The notes below the pieces were generated by a model. The model was not told where the DNA came from and ran no database searches. It saw only the letters and a program-made list of their open reading frames with translations. 64,000 nt of DNA, from positions 4,692,501-4,756,500 of the forward strand of contig NZ_CP036319.1 in assembly GCF_007752935.1 (NCBI RefSeq), in the 5' to 3' direction. Positions 48,290 to 57,155 of this stretch are shown here, in pieces (the first letter of the stretch is position 1; every line of letters starts with the position of its first letter). A program made the translations under genes and the position numbers. The DNA is from Crateriforma conspicua. Its GTDB lineage: Bacteria; Planctomycetota; Planctomycetia; Pirellulales; Pirellulaceae.

Positions 48290-51200
48290 ATGCGAACGAA
48301 TGTTCCATCGGTTCGCGGCACGATCGCCGCGTGGCTGTTGGCATCTTGGCTGGTCGGCTTGGATGCCACCGCGGTCACGCAAGCACAAGACATGACGTCG
48401 GATTGGATCCGCCGTAACATCGATGCACTGTCATTGCCGACGACGGATCCTGACGGCCGCCGGTTGCGCGGCGTTGGCGTGTACAAGGGTCAGTACCGCT
48501 TGATTCCGGATGATTTCGAAGCGGTCCGAATCGACCGCTTGAAAACGCTACTGCGGCCAGACCGGGACGACACACCGGGATCCGGCAGTCTCAAGCGTTC
48601 GGTCTATCGCGCACGACTGGAAGGCTTGATGCTGGTCGGCGACGAATCGCAGTTTTGGTGCGACCAACCCACGTCCGGAAAATTGTCGGACGACAGCGTC
48701 AGTGCCTCACCGCATTCGACCGTGCTGTTGGGTGCGACCAATCTAGCGATTCAACCGGCCAGCAGTTTCGCGTTGGGAACCGACACGACCGGATTGCTTC
48801 AAGACCACGCCGGCAATCTGTATGTGCGACGTTCCGAATCATCGGAAACCACATTTCGCTGGGCCGCACGCGGACTGGCAACGCCACAGGGGATCGAATT
48901 TGACTTGCAGATCCCGATCGCCGTTGACTGTGAACTCCAGATCGAAACACCGGCCGACGTCGGACTGACCAGTGACGTCGGCGTGGTCCGGCAAGAAGGT
49001 TCCATCGCGGGTGAATTTGCCGACGACGATTCGGCACGTCGTCGCTTGTACGTGGTTCGCGCCGGTGGGTTGGAGCGTTTGCGTTTGCAGTTCAGCCGTT
49101 CGGATGCCTTCCGCAGCGCCACCCCGATCGTTGTGCGACGGGTGCGAACGCAATTGGAAATGTCGGCATCGGGCATCACGTGGCAACACCGTTTGACCAT
49201 TGAATCACCGTCGGACGACAGGTTGCCATCGATTGATGTCCCCCTGGGCTCGGTCGAATCGGTGGAGATCAACGGCTTGGAGGTGCCCTTTGTGTTTACG
49301 CCACGTGGTCCATCATCGGGACAACTGGACGTGGCAGGTGAGCTTTCAAATTTTGGCACCGGTAGCGAAGACGACCAGGGCACCGGGCTGGCATTAATGA
49401 TCCGCGGGCACTGCATCCCCGATGGCTACGGCGAACGTCCATTCCAATTGCGTCGACCAAGGTTCCGCAGCACCGGTGTGCTGGAAGCGGTGACGGAGGA
49501 ACAGTTGCAGATTCGCGTCGAAAACACGATGTCGTTGACGTCCAGCCAAATGCCCGATCATTGGCGTCTGGCTCGGGTGCAACCAGGTGTCGACGCCAGT
49601 GTTTGGCAATGGGAAGGTCCGCCGATCGCATCGAATCAATGGATCGGATTGACGGTCATGCCCCAAAGCGAACTTGGGCAATGCTTGGCCACCCTGCGGT
49701 TACAACTGGATGAACCGGAACACCAAGCTCAGATGTTGTTGGAATTGCCGATGGGGCAGGGCGGTTTAAGTCCCGTCGAACTGGCCATCCAACCGGGCTG
49801 GGAAGTCGACCAGATCAGCTTTCCCAATTCCGGTCGAATCCGTGAACGCTTGGGACCGCTTCGGCGTGGCGGAACAATCACCCTGTGGCCGGAATCCGCT
49901 GATTTGGTGGATCAGCGTTTATTGATTGAGATTGCCGCTCGTTTCCCATCACGACGACTGGCGGACCGCCGCCGCATTCCCGCGACATGGGTTGCCCGTG
50001 TCCAAGGTGTGGCCACCGACTTGGCCGCGCAGGTCGAACGTCCCTCCAGCGGCGTTTGGGACGACCTGACATTATTGGCATACCGACCCAGCCGGCCGAA
50101 CGGTCTATCATCACGACGCCGCGATTTCCTGGATCCCATGACCAACGATTCGTTGTTCTTTCGCAACGATATGGCAGCAGTTCCGCCGCTGCGGTTGGCA
50201 CCGCCGCGGGAAGATTTCGATGCTCAGGTGAACGTCGAATTCCGTCAATCGGCCACGGAGATCGTTGAAACCGTCCGTGTCCTGATTGCATCGGGGCGTG
50301 CGCCATCGGAACTTTCACTGTCGATCGACGATCACGCCGACTTGCCCGAATACCAATGGGGAATGGTGACCGACGGTGGCGGTCCGATGACGGCGATTCG
50401 AGCGGATCAGACGCGGACGACTGAAACAAACGACCGACGGATTGTTCGTTTCGATATTGCAGCGCCCACCGCGACCACAATGACGCTGGTCGGCACCCGC
50501 CAGTACGCGATCGCAAATTCCGGCATTCGTCTGCAGTTACCATCGGTCACTGGCGCAGGACAACAGGACGCATCGATTCTTTTGGAAGACCCGTTGTTTG
50601 CCACCGCTTCATCGGGAACGATCACCCCAACGCCGCTTCCGATCGAACAAGCAGCTGCACCGGAGTCGCGTTTTTTGCAGCGTTTGCGTTATAACCCTGA
50701 CGATCAAGTCGCCATTCGATTGCGTCGTCGGCCCGCGCATCCTGGACGTACCGACGTTTGGCAGCAAGACACTGAAATGATCGTGTCCAGTCGCGGCAGC
50801 GATCAAATACGATCCGAGTTGGTGATTTCATCTGACCAGACGATCGTCATCGATACGCCGCTGGACTTGCAATTGGAAACGGTTCGGCGAAACGGGTCTC
50901 TGTTGGAAGTCGGCCAGATCCCCCAGCACCCGATTCGCTTGCCTGCGACGGCGCCGGGACAACGTGACACCATTCGATTGACGTTTGTTCGCAGCCGTTT
51001 GGGCACTTGGTCAGCCCGCAAATGCCGCGTGCCGTGGATTCGACCACGCGGTGTCGTCTGGCAATCGTCGATGCGGTTGTTGCCGTCATCGGAAACCATG
51101 CTGCTAAGTGATTTATTCCGGCCACGTCACGATAGCGTCGCTGGGATCCGCGTGACACCGGCGACGACCGTGTTGCTGTTGCGCAGAGAACTACTGTTTG

Positions 51201-54200
51201 CGTTGGGCTGCTGTGGTGCTTTCGTATTCTTCGCGGCCGGATGGTTCGTCAGCCGATTGCAGTTGGTCTTGTCCGCGGCGATTGCGTTGTTGCTGGCCAC
51301 GTTCTGTCTGCTTTGGACCGAGTTCACCGTGGCATTTGTCGGCTGGATTCTGGTGCCCTGGCTTGTGGCCGCCTTGCTGCACACATCCCTTTGCAAGATT
51401 GACCGAAATGACAGACGTCAGAGTTCCAAGAATGATCCCAGCGGTTCGTTTTCACTCTCACTGACTCGGTCGGTACTTTGGTTGATGCTAGGCACGTCGC
51501 TGTTGGCGATCTCGGGAGCCATGCCAAAGGCGATCGGACAGAACGAAACGGCCCCTACAAAGCAGTCCATCGACGTGGTCGACGTTCTGTTGCCCTTCGA
51601 TGAAAGCGGTTCGATCGTCGGCAACCACGTCTATGTACCGATCGCGGCACTGCGACACTGGGAATCGATCCAGCGTCGTTCATCCACCCTGCCGCCGTTG
51701 TACCAATCGGCTCGGTACACCGTCCAGTTACAGCAGGTCGCCGCCGATGAAGTATTGCCGATGCCAACCGTTGAAGCGGAGTTTGACATTCGGTTGGACA
51801 CCGCGACCGCTTCCGTCCGCTTACCAATCGACGCGGACCTGATCCAACGTGTCGAACTGATACGTGACGAAGGCAACAGCGTCGTTCGCTTTGCCGAGGA
51901 TGCGGCACCCGACAGCGACACGGACGCGGCATCCGGCGTGGGTGGCCTTCCAGCATCTGGCACCGTACAAAAGTCGTCCGATGCCGGCGCCACCAACGGC
52001 AACGCCAACGGATTGTCAGCCGACGCCTGGACGGTGGTGACGATTCCGTCGACCGATCGAGTCCGTTTGCGTTTAACACTGGTGCCGTCGATTGAACGCG
52101 AAGGTTCCACCGTTCGTCTGGCGATGCCGATTCCGCGTATCGCGTGTGCCCAATTGTTGGTCGTCGATCAACGCGGCTGGGACAACATCCGATTGAACCG
52201 GTGCGTTGGTCCGATCGAAAATGATCTTAGCGGTCGACTGCGTTCGGCCGTGCTGGGTCCCATCGATCGGATTAGCTTGGATTATCAGTCGGACTTGACC
52301 GAAACGTCGGCTCGCAAAGATGTTCTTCAGCGTCGCTACTATGTTCAGGTCGGACGTCACCAAACCGTCATTGACTATGAACTGACACCGCTTGGAAAAA
52401 CCGAAGCGGGTGATCGAGTCCAAGTCTTGTTTTCGGATTCACCACCAACGCTGATTTCCGACAGTTGGCGAATCGTAGACTCGGTGTTCACGTCCAGCGG
52501 GCGAACGCTGGTCGATTATCAGCGAATCGCGGCTTCCGATCAGCCGATCCGACTGGTGGCCGTTACCTGTCCGGCCTGTGATTCGTCGCCTCGGATCGAT
52601 GTCGACGGATCGGGAGCGGCGTTCCCCGAATCGGGAACCGCCCTGCGCACCGATTTGGTCCTGCCGTCGGCGCTGCCGGCCGGCGGAGATCCTGTCACGC
52701 CCGTTTATGTGGCCATGGGGGTCGCGCCGGACATCAGCACCGAGTTTGAAACCGAGTCGAACGCGGTGGTCACCGAGCGGACCAACGAAGCGATGACGCC
52801 CGACCAGTTCTTCGCGTCCTGGAACGGTTTCCGCAGCGTGGCGCAATCGGTCCAAGTCTTCTCCGGTGTCATCCCCAAGATGATCCTCCGCATCCGACCG
52901 GGACCACCGATCCTTTCCGAGTCGATTCATCACCTGCATCTGCGCGACGTCGACGACCGGCCTGATTTTCCCGGACAAAGCAGGCCGGACGTGGTCGAAC
53001 TGCAATATCGCTACACGACGTTGCTGTCACTTTCGTCGGCACAAAGCCCCACCGAATTTCCGGTGACGCTGCCGCCCGGATTTGAATTGCATTCGGTCAC
53101 GGTCGACGGTGAAGCAGCTGTGACACGCGTCTTGTATGGTCGTGGTAATCGCCAGACCTTTCTGGTGCAGGTCAAAGCCCCTCAGGCCAAAGGTGCGGCT
53201 GAATCGTCGGGCGTCACCGCGGAAGCAGCGATTCGATCGCGACTGTCGATCGCAGCCACGCGACGTTTGCGCTCCGATGCCCCCTTCGTCTGGACCGACC
53301 TTTCGATCTGGCCGGGTCCGGGCGACATGCAATTGACGACGCCGTCCGTCCAGCATGTCGTGACGCGAGATCCTGAGATCACCATTGGTACTTCGCCCGC
53401 CGGTGCAAAGGAGCCAACACGGGACGGCGAATCAACCACCAGTGCTTGGCCGGGGCAAACCGTGGCTGATTCGACCACTGGTTTCTCCAGCGCCGAATTG
53501 AACGACAAAGGCTGGGTCCAAGTCGCCGCTTGGACCACGCGGCCGGGCCAGGAATCTCCGTCTTGGTCCGGGCAACCGATGTGGATCCGAACCGAAGGCG
53601 TCAGGTACCGCTGTGACACCACCACTCGTATCGAACAAATCGACGGCGAGTGGGGCTTTGCATTCCAGATTGATTTCCGACCTCGTGCACCGGAGATCGT
53701 CGACATCGCGGTTCCCGCATTGTGGTCGATTGACTTGAACGTCCAGGGCGCCGATCGATGGCTGCAGCAACCCGGCCCCGACGCCAGTCGCCAATGGATT
53801 CGCGTTCGCCGCCCCATCGGTGATGCCGGCAACACGTCGTATCGCCTGACCGGACGATTATCCACCGTGGACCGCGGATCCATCGCCGTTCCCGATTTAG
53901 AAATCCGTGATGTATCCGTACGACGTGCGGTCGTGGAAGTGCCATCGCAGGCGTCTGGGCAACCGCTACAGTGGCGAACCAATGGTGTCGACCGCATCCA
54001 AGCCACCGTGCCCGGCCCGAACGTCGACCCAAACAAGTCATCCACCCAAGCGGCGGCGTCCCCCGATGCATCAGCCGGTCGGTATTCCATCCGGTCCGAT
54101 CAGTGGTCGGTCGACCTGGTCAGCCAGACACGTAATAACCGACCACTTTCGGTGGCCACCCAAGACATTCGCGTCATCGTACGCCCCGACAGCACCCTGG

Positions 54201-55315
54201 TGGCATGCCGCTACTTCGTCGTGCCCGAATCCGATCTGTCGTTGGAAATTCATTACCCCAGCCTGGCGAACTTCTTACGTGCCTCCGTCGACGATCGACC
54301 CGCCGTCGCCAGAACCGCGTTGATTAGCGGAACCGACAAGACCAACGGCGAACAGACCAACGGTGTGACCGTCGGCTTGGCCTACGCCGAACTGCCGCAG
54401 ATCGTCGACGTTTTGTTCGAGTATCCGTCGGACGCGTTTGGGTCCAAGACATCTGATTTGTCCGCCATCCTGCCGGTGGTTGAACCAAGCTTTGCACCGG
54501 AGCCTTGGTCGGTATCCGAAACGAATTCGAACGATGTTTCATCAACCGGTCGTCCGGGCGTTTCGTCATTGACCCTGCAAACGCTGACCGAATACGCATC
54601 GTCATCGGGCGGCAATGATCGAAACGGACAAGTCATCAGTGATTGGATCGCCGATGAAAACCAACGAAGATTGTTCGCGTTGGCCGAATCGATCGTTGAC
54701 GTGGTCGACGGGGCAAAAGATTTGATTGCCGAAAAGCCGGCTGCGGAAATGGCGACGTGGCTGACCGACTGGGCCGAAGAATTTCGGTCGCTCGAACAAG
54801 CGCGTTTGCGGATGATTTCCAACGACGATTCGGAACAAGATCAACGCTGGCAACAGTTGCGTGACCGCTTTGCCGCTGTCGCAATTTCACTGGACGTTCC
54901 GCTGGATGACGAAGGCGATTCACCCGCGGGGTCCACATCCGGAAATTTTGCCACGATATGGGCTCGAGTCATCGATGGTCCCAACACCGTTGTGCCAAAC
55001 GAAGCGTTGATCAATGACGACGCTTGGCGATCACGATTGCAATTTCACCAAGTGGCACAAGCGGATTTGAGATGGCTGTTGAACAACGTGCTGATCCTGT
55101 TTGTAACCGTCATCATCACCGTGCTGGTGTGGCCTCACCGAAGATCGATCGAAACCGTCTTATCCCATCCAATTTTTTGGCTGGCCTTACTGTCGGTTTG
55201 CCTCTATGTCGTCGCGCCGCCGCCGATCGCGATCGCGTTGACCATGATCGTGATCTGCTTTGCCGCGTTTCCCGGCGGAGGTTCACGCTGGTTGTCGGCC
55301 AAAACGAACCAGTGA
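48290..55315 (+). CDS. giant exported membrane protein, two fused modules, unknown
   Basis: A 2341-residue protein without a recognised family. First half: signal peptide (GTIAAWLLASWLVGLDATAVTQA), beta-rich body, then transmembrane helices at about 966-1032 (LFALGCCGAFVFFAAGWFV, LVLSAAIALLLATFCLLWTEF, FVGWILVPWLVAALLHTSL). At about 1060-1080 a second signal-like segment occurs (VLWLMLGTSLLAISGAMPKAIG), followed by a new module starting IDVVDVLLPFDESGSIVGNHVYVPIAALRHWESI, like the start of the 44271 protein. It ends with further helices (about 2260-2335). A good RBS (GGAGG) precedes ATG 48290. It may be an ancestral fusion of two genes. Confidence 0.85.
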   Translation: MRTNVPSVRGTIAAWLLASWLVGLDATAVTQAQDMTSDWIRRNIDALSLPTTDPDGRRLRGVGVYKGQYRLIPDDFEAVRIDRLKTLLRPDRDDTPGSGSLKRSVYRARLEGLMLVGDESQFWCDQPTSGKLSDDSVSASPHSTVLLGATNLAIQPASSFALGTDTTGLLQDHAGNLYVRRSESSETTFRWAARGLATPQGIEFDLQIPIAVDCELQIETPADVGLTSDVGVVRQEGSIAGEFADDDSARRRLYVVRAGGLERLRLQFSRSDAFRSATPIVVRRVRTQLEMSASGITWQHRLTIESPSDDRLPSIDVPLGSVESVEINGLEVPFVFTPRGPSSGQLDVAGELSNFGTGSEDDQGTGLALMIRGHCIPDGYGERPFQLRRPRFRSTGVLEAVTEEQLQIRVENTMSLTSSQMPDHWRLARVQPGVDASVWQWEGPPIASNQWIGLTVMPQSELGQCLATLRLQLDEPEHQAQMLLELPMGQGGLSPVELAIQPGWEVDQISFPNSGRIRERLGPLRRGGTITLWPESADLVDQRLLIEIAARFPSRRLADRRRIPATWVARVQGVATDLAAQVERPSSGVWDDLTLLAYRPSRPNGLSSRRRDFLDPMTNDSLFFRNDMAAVPPLRLAPPREDFDAQVNVEFRQSATEIVETVRVLIASGRAPSELSLSIDDHADLPEYQWGMVTDGGGPMTAIRADQTRTTETNDRRIVRFDIAAPTATTMTLVGTRQYAIANSGIRLQLPSVTGAGQQDASILLEDPLFATASSGTITPTPLPIEQAAAPESRFLQRLRYNPDDQVAIRLRRRPAHPGRTDVWQQDTEMIVSSRGSDQIRSELVISSDQTIVIDTPLDLQLETVRRNGSLLEVGQIPQHPIRLPATAPGQRDTIRLTFVRSRLGTWSARKCRVPWIRPRGVVWQSSMRLLPSSETMLLSDLFRPRHDSVAGIRVTPATTVLLLRRELLFALGCCGAFVFFAAGWFVSRLQLVLSAAIALLLATFCLLWTEFTVAFVGWILVPWLVAALLHTSLCKIDRNDRRQSSKNDPSGSFSLSLTRSVLWLMLGTSLLAISGAMPKAIGQNETAPTKQSIDVVDVLLPFDESGSIVGNHVYVPIAALRHWESIQRRSSTLPPLYQSARYTVQLQQVAADEVLPMPTVEAEFDIRLDTATASVRLPIDADLIQRVELIRDEGNSVVRFAEDAAPDSDTDAASGVGGLPASGTVQKSSDAGATNGNANGLSADAWTVVTIPSTDRVRLRLTLVPSIEREGSTVRLAMPIPRIACAQLLVVDQRGWDNIRLNRCVGPIENDLSGRLRSAVLGPIDRISLDYQSDLTETSARKDVLQRRYYVQVGRHQTVIDYELTPLGKTEAGDRVQVLFSDSPPTLISDSWRIVDSVFTSSGRTLVDYQRIAASDQPIRLVAVTCPACDSSPRIDVDGSGAAFPESGTALRTDLVLPSALPAGGDPVTPVYVAMGVAPDISTEFETESNAVVTERTNEAMTPDQFFASWNGFRSVAQSVQVFSGVIPKMILRIRPGPPILSESIHHLHLRDVDDRPDFPGQSRPDVVELQYRYTTLLSLSSAQSPTEFPVTLPPGFELHSVTVDGEAAVTRVLYGRGNRQTFLVQVKAPQAKGAAESSGVTAEAAIRSRLSIAATRRLRSDAPFVWTDLSIWPGPGDMQLTTPSVQHVVTRDPEITIGTSPAGAKEPTRDGESTTSAWPGQTVADSTTGFSSAELNDKGWVQVAAWTTRPGQESPSWSGQPMWIRTEGVRYRCDTTTRIEQIDGEWGFAFQIDFRPRAPEIVDIAVPALWSIDLNVQGADRWLQQPGPDASRQWIRVRRPIGDAGNTSYRLTGRLSTVDRGSIAVPDLEIRDVSVRRAVVEVPSQASGQPLQWRTNGVDRIQATVPGPNVDPNKSSTQAAASPDASAGRYSIRSDQWSVDLVSQTRNNRPLSVATQDIRVIVRPDSTLVACRYFVVPESDLSLEIHYPSLANFLRASVDDRPAVARTALISGTDKTNGEQTNGVTVGLAYAELPQIVDVLFEYPSDAFGSKTSDLSAILPVVEPSFAPEPWSVSETNSNDVSSTGRPGVSSLTLQTLTEYASSSGGNDRNGQVISDWIADENQRRLFALAESIVDVVDGAKDLIAEKPAAEMATWLTDWAEEFRSLEQARLRMISNDDSEQDQRWQQLRDRFAAVAISLDVPLDDEGDSPAGSTSGNFATIWARVIDGPNTVVPNEALINDDAWRSRLQFHQVAQADLRWLLNNVLILFVTVIITVLVWPHRRSIETVLSHPIFWLALLSVCLYVVAPPPIAIALTMIVICFAAFPGGGSRWLSAKTNQ

Positions 55316-55398
55316 CGCCAGCGTCGCCGGTCAACTGAACGGCAAGGCGCCGGACGCTCACGTCTGACGGATGCTGCCGTGACGCTTTTGTGACGCGT

Positions 55399-56265
55399 CT
55401 AATGCGTGTTGCCGATCACCCGATTGTCAATCAATCGAGTCGATCCCACCTTCGCCGCAATCAATGCAACCGCATCGGCCGTGACCGTGTTCAACACGCG
55501 TAGGTCATCGGCGCCACGGACCACCGCGTAATCGATGGAATCCACCGGCGGATGTGACTTGCCAGATTCGGTCAGCACCGCATGCATGATTGACTGCAAG
55601 TCGTCGGCGTCGCGGTTGCCATCGGCAAAAGCATCACAGCACGCCTGCAACGCTGCGGACAATCGCTTTGCGGTTTGACGTTCGTCCTGACTGAGGTAAC
55701 GGTTACGACTGCTTAACGCCAATCCATCCGCTTCGCGAACGATCGGCGCGTCGATAATTTCGATGTCAACATTCAAGTCACGCACCATCGCGGCGATGAC
55801 CAACAGTTGTTGATAGTCCTTGCGTCCGAAAACCGCATGCGTGGCCGGCAATATTTGAAACAACTTTAAGACCACGGTGGCCACTCCCGAAAAATGTCCG
55901 GGCCGCAGTCGGCCTTCCAGGTCGCCCGCAACATCGGGTGGTGACACCGCGGTGCTGAATCCGGTCGGATACATCGCCGCGGCGTCCGGCAGGAACACCG
56001 CATCGGTTCCGACCTGACGCAGCAATTGCAAGTCTTCCTCGGGCAATCGAGGATACTGTTCGAAATCTTCACCAGGCCCAAACTGGGTTGGATTGACGAA
56101 GATGGTCGCGATCGTTTTCTCGCACCGTTGCCGCCCGAGTTCGACCAACGAAAGGTGGCCCTGGTGAAGCGCACCCATGGTCGGCACCAGCGCCGTACGG
56201 TGGCCTGCGGCGCGTTGCTGGCGAACCCAGTTTCGGGCTTCGTCGATTTGTTGAAAGACTTGCAT
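55399..56265 (-). CDS. panC: pantothenate synthetase
   Basis: Joins pantoate and beta-alanine with ATP in vitamin B5 and CoA synthesis. The 288-residue protein shows VPTMGALHQGHLSLVELGRQ (HxGH motif), TIFVNPTQFGPGEDFEQYPR, HFSGVATVVLKLF, AVFGRKDYQQL, and GLALSSRNRYLS (KMSKS-like). Length is normal. It stands alone on the minus strand. Confidence 0.97.
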   Translation of the reverse strand: MQVFQQIDEARNWVRQQRAAGHRTALVPTMGALHQGHLSLVELGRQRCEKTIATIFVNPTQFGPGEDFEQYPRLPEEDLQLLRQVGTDAVFLPDAAAMYPTGFSTAVSPPDVAGDLEGRLRPGHFSGVATVVLKLFQILPATHAVFGRKDYQQLLVIAAMVRDLNVDIEIIDAPIVREADGLALSSRNRYLSQDERQTAKRLSAALQACCDAFADGNRDADDLQSIMHAVLTESGKSHPPVDSIDYAVVRGADDLRVLNTVTADAVALIAAKVGSTRLIDNRVIGNTH

Positions 56266-56344
56266 CGATCGCTCTATCGAATTTGAACCGGACCTGCTGG
56301 GCGCTCCTTCTGGGCGGGCCGTTCAGGCGGGTCCACGAAAAAAA

Positions 56345-56372
56345 CCGAAGTCGGTGAATGACCGGACTTCGG
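56345..56372. terminator. bidirectional intrinsic terminator downstream of the HU gene
   Basis: Stem CCGAAGTC-GGT / ACC-G-GACTTCGG with a 5-base loop, one bulged base, followed by TTTTTT on the plus strand and preceded by a run of A, which is the T tract on the minus strand. It lies 165 bases past the stop of the minus-strand HU gene and upstream of panC. Confidence 0.85.
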
Positions 56373-56536
56373 CTTTTTTGATTGGAAATAGCGGTGTTTT
56401 TCAACACTTCCGGCCGGCCGGCGGCGTGCCTACAAGAGTCACACCATCCGTGTCCGGACGCTCAGGATGATCAACGTTGTGGAGCCGGAGCTTGCGGTTG
56501 GATCAACCGCGTCCTTCCGGTGGTTCCACCAACGAA

Positions 56537-56842
56537 TCAGATCATTTCCTTCAGACCCTTCAGCGGACGGATCACGATCTTCTTGCTGGCCGGTTTGGGA
56601 GCCAACCAGATTTCGCTGCCATCGGCAGGGTTGCGTCCCTTGCGTTTCGGCTTGGCGGGCACGTCGCGACGAACGATCTTGCACAGACCTGGAATCGCGA
56701 ATTGTCCAGATCCTTTCTTGCCGAGCTCGGCACGGATCTCTTCGGTCAATGCATCAAAGACCGCAGCAACGTCTTTTTTGGACAGCTCGGTCGCTTCGGC
56801 GATGTTCGCCAAGATTTGAGTCTTGGTCGGAGCCTTGGCCAT
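56537..56842 (-). CDS. HU-family DNA-binding protein
   Basis: Nucleoid protein. The 101-residue product has the HU/IHF fold: KTQILANIAEATELSKKDVAAVFDALTEEI, then GQFAIPGLCKIVRRDVPAKPKRKGRNPADGSEI, in which NPADG corresponds to the NPxTG beta-arm motif, and KIVIRPLKGLKEMI. Basic arms are typical. ATG 56842 fits; a longer frame to 57034 is unconserved. Followed by a strong terminator. Confidence 0.93.
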   Translation of the reverse strand: MAKAPTKTQILANIAEATELSKKDVAAVFDALTEEIRAELGKKGSGQFAIPGLCKIVRRDVPAKPKRKGRNPADGSEIWLAPKPASKKIVIRPLKGLKEMI

Positions 56843-57155
56843 GGGCGATACCCTTTTGAAAGTGGCGGTGACAAAGTGGTTTTGGGCCGGAAAATCCAAC
56901 GTCCGGTCAACTTCAGGGAAAGGTGATAAGTCGGCGGGGGGATCCGTGCAAGCGGGCACATCGCAAAAAACCCAACGATTTGCGGGGTTTTTCGCCGTGG
57001 CCTTGACTGGCGATGACGGATGTGGTTTGCCCAAGACAGCATTCAGCCACGCCGATTCGGTCCACCAAATCGGACGTTCAGGTCACATCATCACCCCCAG
57101 CAAAGTCGCACCGCGGTGCGACGGGGCAATCAGGCGGACACGCCAGAGGACGCTG
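56843..57155. other. intergenic region, HU gene / 1598-residue giant
   Basis: About 310 bases upstream of the HU gene. It should contain the HU promoter; no extra gene seen. Confidence 0.4.
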
